Assembly: GCF_900141845.1 (NCBI RefSeq)
Contig: NZ_FQZB01000003.1
Span: forward strand, 375,709-439,708
DNA: 64,000 nucleotides
DNA from: Clostridium cavendishii DSM 21758
GTDB taxonomy: Bacteria > Bacillota > Clostridia > Clostridiales > Clostridiaceae
Direction: 5' to 3'
Shown: positions 53,791-61,915 of the stretch, in pieces
How the letters are laid out: every line of letters starts with the position of its first letter
Numbering within the stretch: the stretch's first letter is position 1
Translations under genes and position numbers: made by a program
Notes under the pieces: model-generated
The model's database searches: none
What the model was told of the DNA's origin: nothing
The model's input: the letters and a program-made list of their open reading frames with translations, nothing else

Positions 53791-54333
53791 TTATTCCTCC
53801 TTTAAAACTTCATACAGATTCTTTCTAGCCCTAGCTAATCTAGACTTTATCGTACCTTGGGGTATACTCAAAATATCACTTATACTTGAAAGAGATAAAT
53901 CTTCATAATAATATAAATGAATCAAAACCCTTAAATCTTCATCTAGAACTGCTATAGCTTTATTCAAGTCTATATCTTCATAAATATCATAATAAGTATC
54001 AAAAGGATTTTCATTCTTATCAATCAAGATAACCTTAGAATTTTTCCTATGTATTTCATTACACTTATTTATAAGTATCCTAATTAGCCATGTTTTGAAA
54101 TACTCATTATTTTCTAAAGTATTTATATTCTCATAAGCCTTTAAGATAGTATCTGATATAGCATCTCCCACATCGTGATCATTTTTCAAGATATTCTTTG
54201 CAATCTTGTACAATGATAGTTTATTATTTCTTATAAGCTCTATAAAAGCTTCCTTATCGCCTGCCTTTGCTCTTCTAACTAAATCTAACCTATTCAAATT
54301 AAATTCTCCTTCTTCTATAGCTTGCGCATTCAA
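53791..54333 (-). CDS. ECF-type RNA polymerase sigma factor
   Basis: About 180-residue sigma factor with region 2 (FIELIRNNKLSLYKIAKNIL...ENNEYFKTWLIRILINKC) and region 4 (LIHLYYYEDLSLSSISDILS...GTIKSRLARARKNL). Several starts are possible. A GTG at 54342 lies within AGGAGGTG, a TTG at 54333 sits 6 bp after it (chosen), and a TTG at 54297 follows AAGGAG and gives the short N-terminus commonest in this family. The DUF4179 anti-sigma gene follows at once. Cell-envelope stress is typical of such pairs. Confidence 0.87.
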   Translation of the reverse strand: MNAQAIEEGEFNLNRLDLVRRAKAGDKEAFIELIRNNKLSLYKIAKNILKNDHDVGDAISDTILKAYENINTLENNEYFKTWLIRILINKCNEIHRKNSKVILIDKNENPFDTYYDIYEDIDLNKAIAVLDEDLRVLIHLYYYEDLSLSSISDILSIPQGTIKSRLARARKNLYEVLKEE

Positions 54334-54401
54334 TTCTAACACCTCCTAAAAATCTTTAATACATCCTTTAGATGCAAAAGTACTTTAGTTGGTTCTTATA
54401 A

Positions 54402-54464
54402 ATAAAAAAAATCTCAAATAAAAATAATTGAATATAAATATATTCTAATATACTTTTATTTGAG
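54402..54464 (-). terminator. Terminator of the MATE exporter gene
   Basis: CTCAAATAAAA (54413-54423) pairs with TTTTATTTGAG (54454-54464) across a 30-nt AT-rich loop, followed by ATTTTTTTTATT on the minus strand. Confidence 0.75.
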
Positions 54465-54514
54465 AAGCCTTTTTTACAAAAATTTTAGTACTTGTATTTC
54501 ATCATATAAATACA

Positions 54515-55888
54515 CTATACAGCAAGTTGTTCCCTTATTACTTTTGTCTGCCAATTTCCTTTTCTAAAAACTAAATACCCATATATACAAACTATTAAAT
54601 TACTAAAACTCATTGAAAACCAGATTCCACTCGAACCAACTTCTGTTAAATACTTAAATATAAGAATCATTGGTAATCTAACAAACCAAAGCCTTCCTAT
54701 TTCCATATTCATAGAATACTTAGTATGTCCAGAACCTTGGAATAAGCCTTGATATACACTAAACATACCCATTAAAGGCATAGAAAAAGATATCATCCTT
54801 AAATATACAATTCCTTGATTGAATACTTCCCCTCGTTCTTTAGATTGCATAAAGAACTCAATAACAGCATCCTCTTGCCAAATAAGTATTATGCAACCTA
54901 TTATAGAAAAACCTATAGTAAGCTTCATTGCCTTTATAAAAGCTTCTTTAACCCTATCTATTTTTTCTGATCCTAAATTTTGTCCAACAATTGCAGTAAG
55001 AGATGCTCCTACTCCCATAGCTGGTTGCATTATTAATGAGGTTATTCTATTTACCATGCCAAAGGCTGCAATTGTAACCGTTCCATAAGAAGCTATAAAT
55101 GAATTTAAAACTATAAATCCTAATGCCGCTCCAGATTGTCCTACCGCTGATGGTAAGCCAACCTTAACAATGTTATTCATTATAGTCTTATCAAATTTAA
55201 AATTCTTTAAGCTAGGCTTAACAGCAACATTAGACTTCATAAGAAGATACATTCCAAGTATTGACAAAACAGCTTTAGCTACTAGAGTTGCAAAAGCTGC
55301 CCCACCAACTCCCATATTTAAAGTGAATATAAATATAGGATCTAATATACAATTTAACACAACACTTGCTGCACTAAGAAATGTTGTCATTAACGTATTT
55401 CCTTGTGAATTCATTATTGCATTAAAAGCAAAAAATAAAAATGTAAAAGGCATGTCTAAAAATGTTATTCTTAAAAATATATTACTATAAGTCGCAAGCT
55501 CTCCAGAAGCCCCCATTAACGTTACTATAATTGGGGTAAGTAAAAATCCTATTCCTGAAAATATTAAAGCGCTTATTACTGACATAACAACTAATTGACT
55601 CGCATATTTAGATGCTTCCTTATATTTAGATGCTCCTATAAATTGCGATAATAAAGATGTTCCCGCTATTGATAACCCCATCCCTATTGATATAAACAAA
55701 AAGTTTACTGGCCAAACAAATGATGTTGCTGCAAACTCTGAAGTTCCAATCTTACTAACCCATATTCCATCAACTATACTATATAGTGTTTGTATAAGAT
55801 TACTAATCATCATAGGTACAGCTAATGTTATTATAACCTTATACAAGCCCCCATTAAGTATAAGATCCTTTCGTTTTTTAGTATCCAC
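54515..55888 (-). CDS. MATE-family multidrug/metabolite exporter
   Basis: 457-residue exporter with twelve predicted transmembrane segments in two homologous halves. Family hallmarks include PMMISNLIQTLYSIVDGIWV near the N-terminus and VGLPSAVGQSGAALGFIVLN opening the second half. MATE proteins expel cationic drugs or organic compounds in exchange for sodium or protons; the substrate is unknown. GTG start behind AGGGGGTGA. It has its own terminator and is divergent from the DeoR regulator. Confidence 0.9.
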   Translation of the reverse strand: MDTKKRKDLILNGGLYKVIITLAVPMMISNLIQTLYSIVDGIWVSKIGTSEFAATSFVWPVNFLFISIGMGLSIAGTSLLSQFIGASKYKEASKYASQLVVMSVISALIFSGIGFLLTPIIVTLMGASGELATYSNIFLRITFLDMPFTFLFFAFNAIMNSQGNTLMTTFLSAASVVLNCILDPIFIFTLNMGVGGAAFATLVAKAVLSILGMYLLMKSNVAVKPSLKNFKFDKTIMNNIVKVGLPSAVGQSGAALGFIVLNSFIASYGTVTIAAFGMVNRITSLIMQPAMGVGASLTAIVGQNLGSEKIDRVKEAFIKAMKLTIGFSIIGCIILIWQEDAVIEFFMQSKERGEVFNQGIVYLRMISFSMPLMGMFSVYQGLFQGSGHTKYSMNMEIGRLWFVRLPMILIFKYLTEVGSSGIWFSMSFSNLIVCIYGYLVFRKGNWQTKVIREQLAV

Positions 55889-55985
55889 ACTATCACCCCC
55901 TAATTAATAGCTTTTTTCTATTGTGTAAAAATAATACAGATAATTATACCACTTTTAAAATTGTATAACAAATAAAACTAAGAAT

Positions 55986-56014
55986 TTGAAATTATTTTTA
56001 TATAATTGTATTAT
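55986..56014 (+). promoter_or_regulatory. Promoter of the DeoR-family regulator
   Basis: TTGAAA (55986-55991), 17 bp, TATTAT (56009-56014). Confidence 0.6.
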
Positions 56015-56054
56015 ATAAAAATATAAGTAAATTTATATTGAGAGGTGAATTTTA

Positions 56055-56819
56055 TTGTTAGCACAAGATAGATATCAAAAAATACTCGAATTACTTGAAC
56101 AAAACGATTCTGTTAGGGTATCTAACCTTATTAAAATATTTAATGTTTCGATGGAAACTATACGAAGAGACTTAGACCATCTTGAAAAAAAGGGGCTACT
56201 AAAAAAAGTTTATGGCGGTGCTGTTCGTGAAAGAATAAATACAAACCAAGCTTCCTTTAATGTGAGAGAAAAAGAATTTATTGAAGAAAAGCAGGAAATT
56301 GCTAAAATTGCTATTAGATATATAACAGAAGGTCAATCAATTGCTTTAAACTCTGGTACAACTACTTTAGAAATAGCAAAACTCTTAAAAATTAATTTTG
56401 AAAAACTTACTATTCTTACAAACTCTGTAGCTATAGCTTTAGAGCTATCTGATATGAGTAAATATACAATAATTCTTTGTGGAGGTATATTTAATGGTGA
56501 AGAATATTCACTGGCAGGCGAATTTGCCTTAGAAAATATATCAAAATTCCGTATAGATACAGCTTTTATTTCTGTAAGTGGAATTTCACTTCTAGACGGT
56601 TTCACTGATCATAACTTAGATGAAATTCAAATTCAAAGAAAACTTATAGAAATATCTCAACAAGTTTTCATGCTAAGTGATAGTAGTAAATTTGATACAC
56701 TCTCTTTATTAAAACTTTGTGATATTTCAAAAGCTGATATGATAATTACAGATTCTAAACTTAATGATAATATATTAAATAAATATAAAGCTAATGATAT
56801 TGAAGTTATAAATAAATAG
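56055..56819 (+). CDS. DeoR-family transcriptional regulator
   Basis: 254-residue regulator: an N-terminal DeoR winged helix (about 1-57, with VSNLIKIFNVSMETIRRDLD as recognition region) and a C-terminal sugar-phosphate-sensing domain (about 75-235) with IALNSGTTTLEIA and DKSK-like SDSSKFDT motifs. DeoR regulators respond to phosphorylated intermediates. It is closest to the transporter and PHP genes downstream, whose promoter carries phased ACCACAAA repeats, so it probably controls them. The TTG start follows AGAGGTG. A terminator at 56882-56930 separates it from those genes. Confidence 0.88.
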   Translation: MLAQDRYQKILELLEQNDSVRVSNLIKIFNVSMETIRRDLDHLEKKGLLKKVYGGAVRERINTNQASFNVREKEFIEEKQEIAKIAIRYITEGQSIALNSGTTTLEIAKLLKINFEKLTILTNSVAIALELSDMSKYTIILCGGIFNGEEYSLAGEFALENISKFRIDTAFISVSGISLLDGFTDHNLDEIQIQRKLIEISQQVFMLSDSSKFDTLSLLKLCDISKADMIITDSKLNDNILNKYKANDIEVINK

Positions 56820-56881
56820 GATAGAAAACTCTGCTATATAGTTAAAAGTATATAAATGCCTTAAATTATTAAACACTCAAT

Positions 56882-56930
56882 ATAGATATCTATTATTGCT
56901 TAGTAATATTAGATATCTATTATTTTTATT
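56882..56930 (+). terminator. Terminator of the DeoR-family gene
   Basis: ATAGATATCTA (56882-56892) pairs with TAGATATCTAT (56910-56920), followed by TATTTTTATT. Confidence 0.8.
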
Positions 56931-57033
56931 ATAATCAAAAAAATATTACATCTTTTCCAGTATATAATAAAATATTTATAGGTAAAAGAGAATACTAGTT
57001 TAATATTACAATTTATAAATTAAGGGTGTTAAT

Positions 57034-57315
57034 ATGAGTATATTAAGAGAGATGACTAGTGTTGAATTTTATAAATATTTAGATAAAGCAATAAAAACTT
57101 ATGCACAAGAAAAAATCAAATCATGAAATTGTAAAAAAGAAGATGCATTATCTTTATCAGAATCAGTGTATAATAAACTTCTTCCTGATGGAGTGAATAC
57201 AATAAATAATTATCTATTTTCTATAATAGATGAGAACAACAATTCTCGAGAAACTCTTTTACCATATCTTTTTCATAAGGCCGACACAGCACACACAATA
57301 GCATATAACAACTAG
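57034..57315 (+). pseudogene. Degraded GNAT N-acetyltransferase remnant
   Basis: ATG at 57034 follows AAGGGTG and opens a frame reading SILREMTSVEFYKYLDKAIK then AQEKIKS. An in-frame TGA (57124-57126) stands where the family usually has a glycine codon, one base away (GGA). The frame continues with KKEDALSLSESVYNKLLPDG and NTINNYLFSIIDE before turning into unrelated sequence and a TAG at 57313. This is the N-terminal third of a clostridial GNAT acetyltransferase. The acetyl-CoA-binding domain is missing and the gene is dead by both nonsense mutation and truncation. Confidence 0.72.
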
Positions 57316-57342
57316 TCACTTTTGCTTAAAAAATCACACATT

Positions 57343-57426
57343 ACAACACAAAAACATATTTTACCACAAGAAACACCACTAAAAACCACAAAATCTCTTG
57401 AAAAACCACAAATATTGTTGTATTAT
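57343..57426 (+). promoter_or_regulatory. Promoter with phased ACCACAAA repeats (probable DeoR operator)
   Basis: TTGAAA (57398-57403), 17 bp, TATTAT (57421-57426). Direct repeats of ACCACAAA type start at 57363, 57385 and 57405, with a variant ACAACACA at 57343 and ACCACTAA at 57375. The spacing of about 20-22 bp places them on one DNA face, and the last one fills the promoter spacer. DeoR proteins typically bind such direct repeats. Confidence 0.6.
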
Positions 57427-57458
57427 ATATCTAAGAAAAAAACTGGAGATGATTGTGA

Positions 57459-58733
57459 ATGAATAATAAAAAACTAAAGAAGTGGCAAGTAATTACTTTT
57501 ATATGCTGTTGGCTTGCTTATGCTCTTATATATTTCGGAAGAGTAAACCTATCCGTTGCAATTCCATATATACAAAATGATTTAGAAATAAGTAAAGCAC
57601 AGGTTGGATTAATAGGTAGTTTATTTTTTTGGATTTATGGCATTGGTCAATTAACTAATGGTTACTTAGGCGATAAATTTTCTTCTAGAATTATTATCTT
57701 TATAGGTTTAATAATTACAGCTATCTGCAATATATTTTTTGGATTTGCTACTAGCTTAACTATCATGTTTATATTTTGGTCTTTTAATGGATACTTTCAA
57801 GCAATGTTATGGGGGCCAATAATAAAAACTACCTCCCATTGGTTTGAAGAAAATAAAAAAAACTCTATTGCTATTATCTTAGGTACTTCCATGGTTGGTG
57901 GTAATATTCTTGCTTGGGGATTATCTGGTAAGATTCTTTCTATCGCAAATTGGAAATGGACGTTTTGGGTTCCTGGCATTATAATATTAATATACTCTTT
58001 TATTTGGTTATTAACAGTAAGAGATACCCCTAATGAATTAGGACTTATTCTTGAAGAACAGCCTACAGATATAAAAGTTGATACTTCTAAACCATACGAA
58101 AATAACAACTTATCTTTTATAGAAGTTTTTAAAGAAACAAAACTTTGGTTAATAGTTATTGGTTGTATAGCTCAAGGAATAATAAAAGATGGTATTGGTT
58201 TATGGGGACCTACTCTACTTATGGAAACTCAGGGGCTAAATATGAAATCTACAACAACCTTGATTCTATTAATACCTATTATGAATTTTATCGGTATAAT
58301 GTTTACCGATTGGCTTAATAAAAAACTTAATAATCAAGAAAAACTTACTACTTCTATTTTATTTACATTTGGGATAATAAGCATTATTGCTTTTATTAAA
58401 TTTCAAAGCTTTGGTCCCATTATAAGTTTAATATTCTTATCCTTAGCCTCAGCTACAATGTATGGTGTAAATACTATTCTTCTTGGTGTTATACCTCTGA
58501 GATTTGCAAAATATAACAAGACATCTTTAATAGCTGGCTTTCTTAATTTTGCATCATATTTAGCTACAGGTTTTGCATCATTTATCACAGGACTTTTTGT
58601 TGATAAATATGGTTGGAATTTTGTTATAATCAGCTGGAGTATATTAGCTCTACTTGGAATATTATCAATTACTATTAGCTGGAAATTAGATAAAAAAGCT
58701 ACTTTAGATATTCAATATAAAAAATTAGCTTAA
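57459..58733 (+). CDS. MFS transporter of the organophosphate:phosphate antiporter (GlpT/UhpT) type
   Basis: 424-residue transporter with twelve transmembrane segments. The N-terminal half has the OPA-like YFGRVNLSVAIPYIQNDL and WIYGIGQLTNGYLGDKF segments (arginine in helix one, glycine-rich loop between helices two and three) and KTTSHWFEENKKNSI. Family members exchange sugar phosphates or glycerol-3-phosphate for phosphate. ATG follows GGAGATG. It is 23 bp from the downstream PHP-family hydrolase gene and preceded by a regulated promoter, so it probably imports a phosphorylated compound that the hydrolase then processes. The substrate is unknown. Confidence 0.85.
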   Translation: MNNKKLKKWQVITFICCWLAYALIYFGRVNLSVAIPYIQNDLEISKAQVGLIGSLFFWIYGIGQLTNGYLGDKFSSRIIIFIGLIITAICNIFFGFATSLTIMFIFWSFNGYFQAMLWGPIIKTTSHWFEENKKNSIAIILGTSMVGGNILAWGLSGKILSIANWKWTFWVPGIIILIYSFIWLLTVRDTPNELGLILEEQPTDIKVDTSKPYENNNLSFIEVFKETKLWLIVIGCIAQGIIKDGIGLWGPTLLMETQGLNMKSTTTLILLIPIMNFIGIMFTDWLNKKLNNQEKLTTSILFTFGIISIIAFIKFQSFGPIISLIFLSLASATMYGVNTILLGVIPLRFAKYNKTSLIAGFLNFASYLATGFASFITGLFVDKYGWNFVIISWSILALLGILSITISWKLDKKATLDIQYKKLA

Positions 58734-58756
58734 TATAAATTAATGGAGGAATACCT

Positions 58757-59719
58757 ATGAAAAATATATATCCTATAAATAGAAATGGAAATTGGTTTAA
58801 AGGCAATTTGCATTGTCACTCTACTATGTCTGATGGAAAACTTAATCCTGATGAAGTTGTAAACCTTTATAAAGAAAAAGGTTACTCATTTTTAGCCTTT
58901 AGTGAGCATGGATTATTTACAAATCTTTCTGAATTTAACTCTAAAGATTTCTTAATCATGCCAGCTATAGAAGCAGGCATATATGTTAAAGACTCCGAAA
59001 AATGCTATCACATCCATGGTATACAAGGTTCAAAAGAAATGATAAAAAGTACTGGTAATACGCCTCTTAATCATAATGATAGGATGGCTCCACCAGATTG
59101 GAAGGATGTCAATACAGTTCAAAATGTTATTGATAAATTAAATAACACTGGCAATCTAGTTATGCTTAACCATCCTGTTTGGTCATTAACTGAGTTAGAT
59201 GATTTTATAGATTTAAAAGACTATTTTGCTTTAGAAATCTTTAACAACTCTTGCGAAATGGAAACAAAGACAGGTCTATCTACTGTTTATTGGGATTCTT
59301 TACTTAGAAGAGGCAGAAAAATCTGGGGGATAGCTACAGATGATAATCATAATAAGAATAAATTTGGCGATGCCTCTATAACATGGGACTCTTTTGGTGG
59401 CTGGGTTAATGTACAAGCAAATGAGTTATCTCAAGATGCTATTTCTGAAGCTCTTTTAGCTGGTAAGTTCTACTCATCTACAGGTCCTGAAATATATAAT
59501 TACGGAATAGAAAATGGTGAGGCTTTTGTTGAATGCTCGCCAGTTGAAAAGGTTTATTTCAGATCAAATACTTATGGCTATAGTAGGTGTAATAAATCTG
59601 GAGAACCTGTAACTAAAATTACTTATAAATTAAAAGGAACCGAAAAATATATTAGAATTGAATGTGAAGATAAATTCGGTAAAACAGCTTGGACAAATCC
59701 TATGTTTATATCAGAATAG
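58757..59719 (+). CDS. PHP-domain metallohydrolase, CehA/McbA-like
   Basis: 320-residue PHP-superfamily enzyme without signal peptide, hence cytoplasmic. Metal ligands are visible in NLHCHSTMSDG (His19, His21), FSEHG (His51), MPAIEAG, YHIHG, MLNHP and ATDDNHN, enough for the usual di- or trinuclear centre. After the barrel (about 1-240) comes a ~75-residue C-terminal beta domain. PHP proteins hydrolyse phosphomono- or diesters or related bonds. It is co-transcribed with an organophosphate-type transporter. An exact substrate cannot be read from sequence. ATG follows TGGAGGA. Confidence 0.83.
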   Translation: MKNIYPINRNGNWFKGNLHCHSTMSDGKLNPDEVVNLYKEKGYSFLAFSEHGLFTNLSEFNSKDFLIMPAIEAGIYVKDSEKCYHIHGIQGSKEMIKSTGNTPLNHNDRMAPPDWKDVNTVQNVIDKLNNTGNLVMLNHPVWSLTELDDFIDLKDYFALEIFNNSCEMETKTGLSTVYWDSLLRRGRKIWGIATDDNHNKNKFGDASITWDSFGGWVNVQANELSQDAISEALLAGKFYSSTGPEIYNYGIENGEAFVECSPVEKVYFRSNTYGYSRCNKSGEPVTKITYKLKGTEKYIRIECEDKFGKTAWTNPMFISE

Positions 59720-59801
59720 ATATAATTACGTGTGTAAGAAATCACCAATATATAATATAAATTTATATACTATATAAGTGTCAAACTAATATCTATTACT
59801 A

Positions 59802-59847
59802 AAAAAGTAGATAGTTTTGCTTTTATACAAAACCATCTACTTTTTTA
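59802..59847. terminator. Bidirectional terminator between PHP and XRE genes
   Basis: AAAAAAGTAGATAGTTTTG (59802-59820) pairs with CAAAACCATCTACTTTTTT (59829-59847) with one mismatch, with a U-run on either strand. Confidence 0.88.
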
Positions 59848-59936
59848 ATTTTGAACCATGTCCAATTTTTTAATATTATATCTGATTTTACTTTTTTCCT
59901 AAAAACTATTAATCAATATAATTTTTTATAACTTTT

Positions 59937-60140
59937 TTAATCTTCAAATTCAAATAGCTCTTCAACAGTAGTTCCAAAAACTTTTGCAATATCCATTGCT
60001 AATTTTAAAGATGGATTATATTTGCCATTTTCTAAGTGAACAATTGTTTCACGTCTAACACCCACAAGTTCTGCAAGCTCATTTTGCTTAATTAGCGCTT
60101 TTTCTCTATACTCTTTTATTTTTGTTTTTAAAGTAGGCAA
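59937..60140 (-). CDS. Small XRE-family (Cro/CI-type) regulator
   Basis: 67-residue protein that is a single helix-turn-helix domain (QNELAELVGVRRETIVHLENG, about 18-38), ending in the FGTTVEELFEFED tail typical of the YozG/YgzD group of small XRE regulators. Such proteins are usually encoded with a small membrane protein and control that pair. Here the membrane gene is 6 bp upstream in the same operon. The TTG start at 60140 has only a distant GGGGG ribosome site within the upstream gene's end, suggesting coupled translation. Confidence 0.85.
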   Translation of the reverse strand: MPTLKTKIKEYREKALIKQNELAELVGVRRETIVHLENGKYNPSLKLAMDIAKVFGTTVEELFEFED

Positions 60141-60146
60141 TTTTAT

Positions 60147-60566
60147 TTAAATCCCCCTTTTATCATAATAACCAAAAAGTATTGCTCTTAAAAGCAAAAC
60201 AAGATAAGCTACTATAACTAGAAATAAACCTATAAATTTAACAGGAATAAGAGTAGTAACAACGTTATTATTATTATTTGGAGATATAGTAAAATTAAAT
60301 ATTATAAGACTATATATTATAGTATGCAAACAAATACCATCTACTTTTGCAAGTATGCTTTTAGCTGACTCATCAATAGTTTCTTTTTTCTTCAATCCTA
60401 GTACGAAAAAATAAATAATTACTATCGCCATAACAACAGTCAGCACAATATTTACACTTTCGCTAACCCAATCTACCTTACCAATTGCTACTACAATTAA
60501 AAAAAACAGCCATGGTATAGATTGTAGATATAATTGTTTTTTTACGGTTAATTTATTTTCTCTCAT
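60147..60566 (-). CDS. Small four-helix membrane protein paired with XRE regulator
   Basis: 139-residue membrane protein of unknown function with four predicted transmembrane helices (about 13-30, 35-53, 75-93 and 105-130) and a short basic N-terminus. ATG follows AGGAGG. It is the first gene of a two-gene operon with the small XRE regulator; its promoter is covered by a perfect inverted repeat. Comparable pairs are widespread in Firmicutes, but the job of the membrane partner is not established. Confidence 0.75.
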   Translation of the reverse strand: MRENKLTVKKQLYLQSIPWLFFLIVVAIGKVDWVSESVNIVLTVVMAIVIIYFFVLGLKKKETIDESAKSILAKVDGICLHTIIYSLIIFNFTISPNNNNNVVTTLIPVKFIGLFLVIVAYLVLLLRAILFGYYDKRGI

Positions 60567-60582
60567 AAAATCATCCTCCTAA

Positions 60583-60640
60583 AAGTGATATATTTATAAC
60601 TTGATGTTATAAATATATCACTTATGACAATTTTAGTCAA
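60583..60640 (-). promoter_or_regulatory. Promoter with 18-bp perfect inverted repeat
   Basis: Minus-strand TTGACT (60635-60640), 17 bp, TATATT (60612-60617). The repeat AAGTGATATATTTATAAC (60583-60600) is perfectly mirrored at 60606-60623 with a 5-bp spacer, covering the -10 and start region. It is a probable operator for the XRE regulator of this operon, or a strong leader hairpin ending at the ribosome site. Confidence 0.7.
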
Positions 60641-60674
60641 TGCATCTTTTGTATATTTTTAACTTTTATTCCTC

Positions 60675-61727
60675 TTATATTAAATAAAATTTATACTTTG
60701 TATACTTACTATATGTTTCATCTGGTTTTAGAATAGATTTTTCTAAGAAACATTGATTTATTCCTATTGGTGGCGCTTGTGTTTCAAAACATACTCCTAG
60801 TCTTTGCCTTGGCTTAATATTTCCTTTTAAAGCTTTATCATTTGGATAGTTCATAGTATAAATAACAACTGCTTCATTATTTGTTTCTATATCCATGCCT
60901 CTTCCTGATTTTTTATCATTTAATGATATTAATCCATCTTCGTTTTCCCTGAAGACAAATGGGTGATCATATCCATTCCCAAGTTTTATTTGCTTGTGTT
61001 CAGCATTAATATGTTCTTTAATTGTCTTCCTTTTGGTAAAATCAAAAGCTTTATTCTCGTAAACAGGTAATATCTTCCCTGTAACCGCTCCTGTTTCTTC
61101 TATTTCTAAAATATTTTCAGCATTCATTTGTAATTCATTATCTAATATATCATCCTTATAATTACCACTTAAATTAAAATAACTATGATTTGTTATATTT
61201 ACTAAAGTAGTCTCATCTGTATTAGCTACTGCCAAAAATTCAAGTTCATCTTCATTATTAAGCGTATAGCTTACTTCACACCTTAAATTACCTGGATAAT
61301 TTTCTTCCATACGCTTTGATAAATAATATAAAGTTACTCCAACCTTGTCTTTTTCTATTATAGGTTTAACTGTCCATATTTTTTTATCAAAACCTATATT
61401 ACCACCATGACATTGATTTACTACATAATTATTATTAAGCTTATACTCCTTGCCTTCTATAGTTACAATTCCATTATAAATACGTCCAGCAGTTCTCCCC
61501 ACTGTAGCACCATAATAACAATCATTTTCAAAATAATCTTCTATATTGTTATAAGAAAGCACTATATTTTCATAGTTACCTTCTTTATCTGGTGTCATAA
61601 TTTTTGTAATAATTCCGCCTAAATTAAGAACTCCTACTTTTATCCCATTTTCATTTTCAAATTCATACTCAATTATATTTTCACCTTTATAATTATCTAT
61701 AATATTACTTTTAAAATTCATACCCAT
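60675..61727 (-). CDS. galM: Aldose 1-epimerase (galactose mutarotase)
   Basis: 350-residue beta-sandwich enzyme interconverting alpha- and beta-galactose so that galactokinase can act. Motifs include VGRTAGRI, the catalytic His in NHSYFNLSG, DHPFVF and the catalytic Glu in CFETQAPPIGINQ near the C-terminus. ATG follows AGAGG at 8 bp. It is downstream of galK and galT in the same direction, with a hairpin and repeat copy C between galT and galM. Confidence 0.93.
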   Translation of the reverse strand: MGMNFKSNIIDNYKGENIIEYEFENENGIKVGVLNLGGIITKIMTPDKEGNYENIVLSYNNIEDYFENDCYYGATVGRTAGRIYNGIVTIEGKEYKLNNNYVVNQCHGGNIGFDKKIWTVKPIIEKDKVGVTLYYLSKRMEENYPGNLRCEVSYTLNNEDELEFLAVANTDETTLVNITNHSYFNLSGNYKDDILDNELQMNAENILEIEETGAVTGKILPVYENKAFDFTKRKTIKEHINAEHKQIKLGNGYDHPFVFRENEDGLISLNDKKSGRGMDIETNNEAVVIYTMNYPNDKALKGNIKPRQRLGVCFETQAPPIGINQCFLEKSILKPDETYSKYTKYKFYLI

Positions 61728-61755
61728 ACAAATAACCTCTTTCTTAAATAAAATA

Positions 61756-61812
61756 AGGTATATTAAAATAATAACAGCCTCCTATATTGACTAATTATCT
61801 TTTAATATACCT
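61756..61812 (-). other. Hairpin between galT and galM with a Shine-Dalgarno-like loop
   Basis: AGGTATATTAAAA (61756-61768) pairs perfectly with TTTTAATATACCT (61800-61812). On the minus strand the 31-nt loop contains TAGGAGG, and TTATTTTATTT follows the stem. It could attenuate transcription into galM or stabilise the galKT message end. Confidence 0.55.
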
Positions 61813-61831
61813 AAAGTCTTAATATATTAAT

Positions 61832-61900
61832 GAAACTCCTACTCATTACATTCGTATGAGTAAGTTTGAATTAACCAAATTAAAATTTGGATTCTCACTT
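61832..61900 (+). repeat. Interspersed hairpin repeat, copy C
   Basis: 69 bp, nearly the same as copy A (19361-19428), beginning GAAACTCCTACTCATTACAT and containing CCAAATTAAAATTTGG. ACTCAT/ATGAGT forms the second stem. It lies 15 bp beyond the galT stop. Confidence 0.8.
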
Positions 61901-61915
61901 GTCAAAACTTTTAAA

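Noticed and set aside
57330..57420. CACA-rich repeats considered as a CRISPR or minisatellite
   Set aside because: Units are only ~8 bp with irregular spacers and overlap a promoter, which fits an operator and not a CRISPR array.
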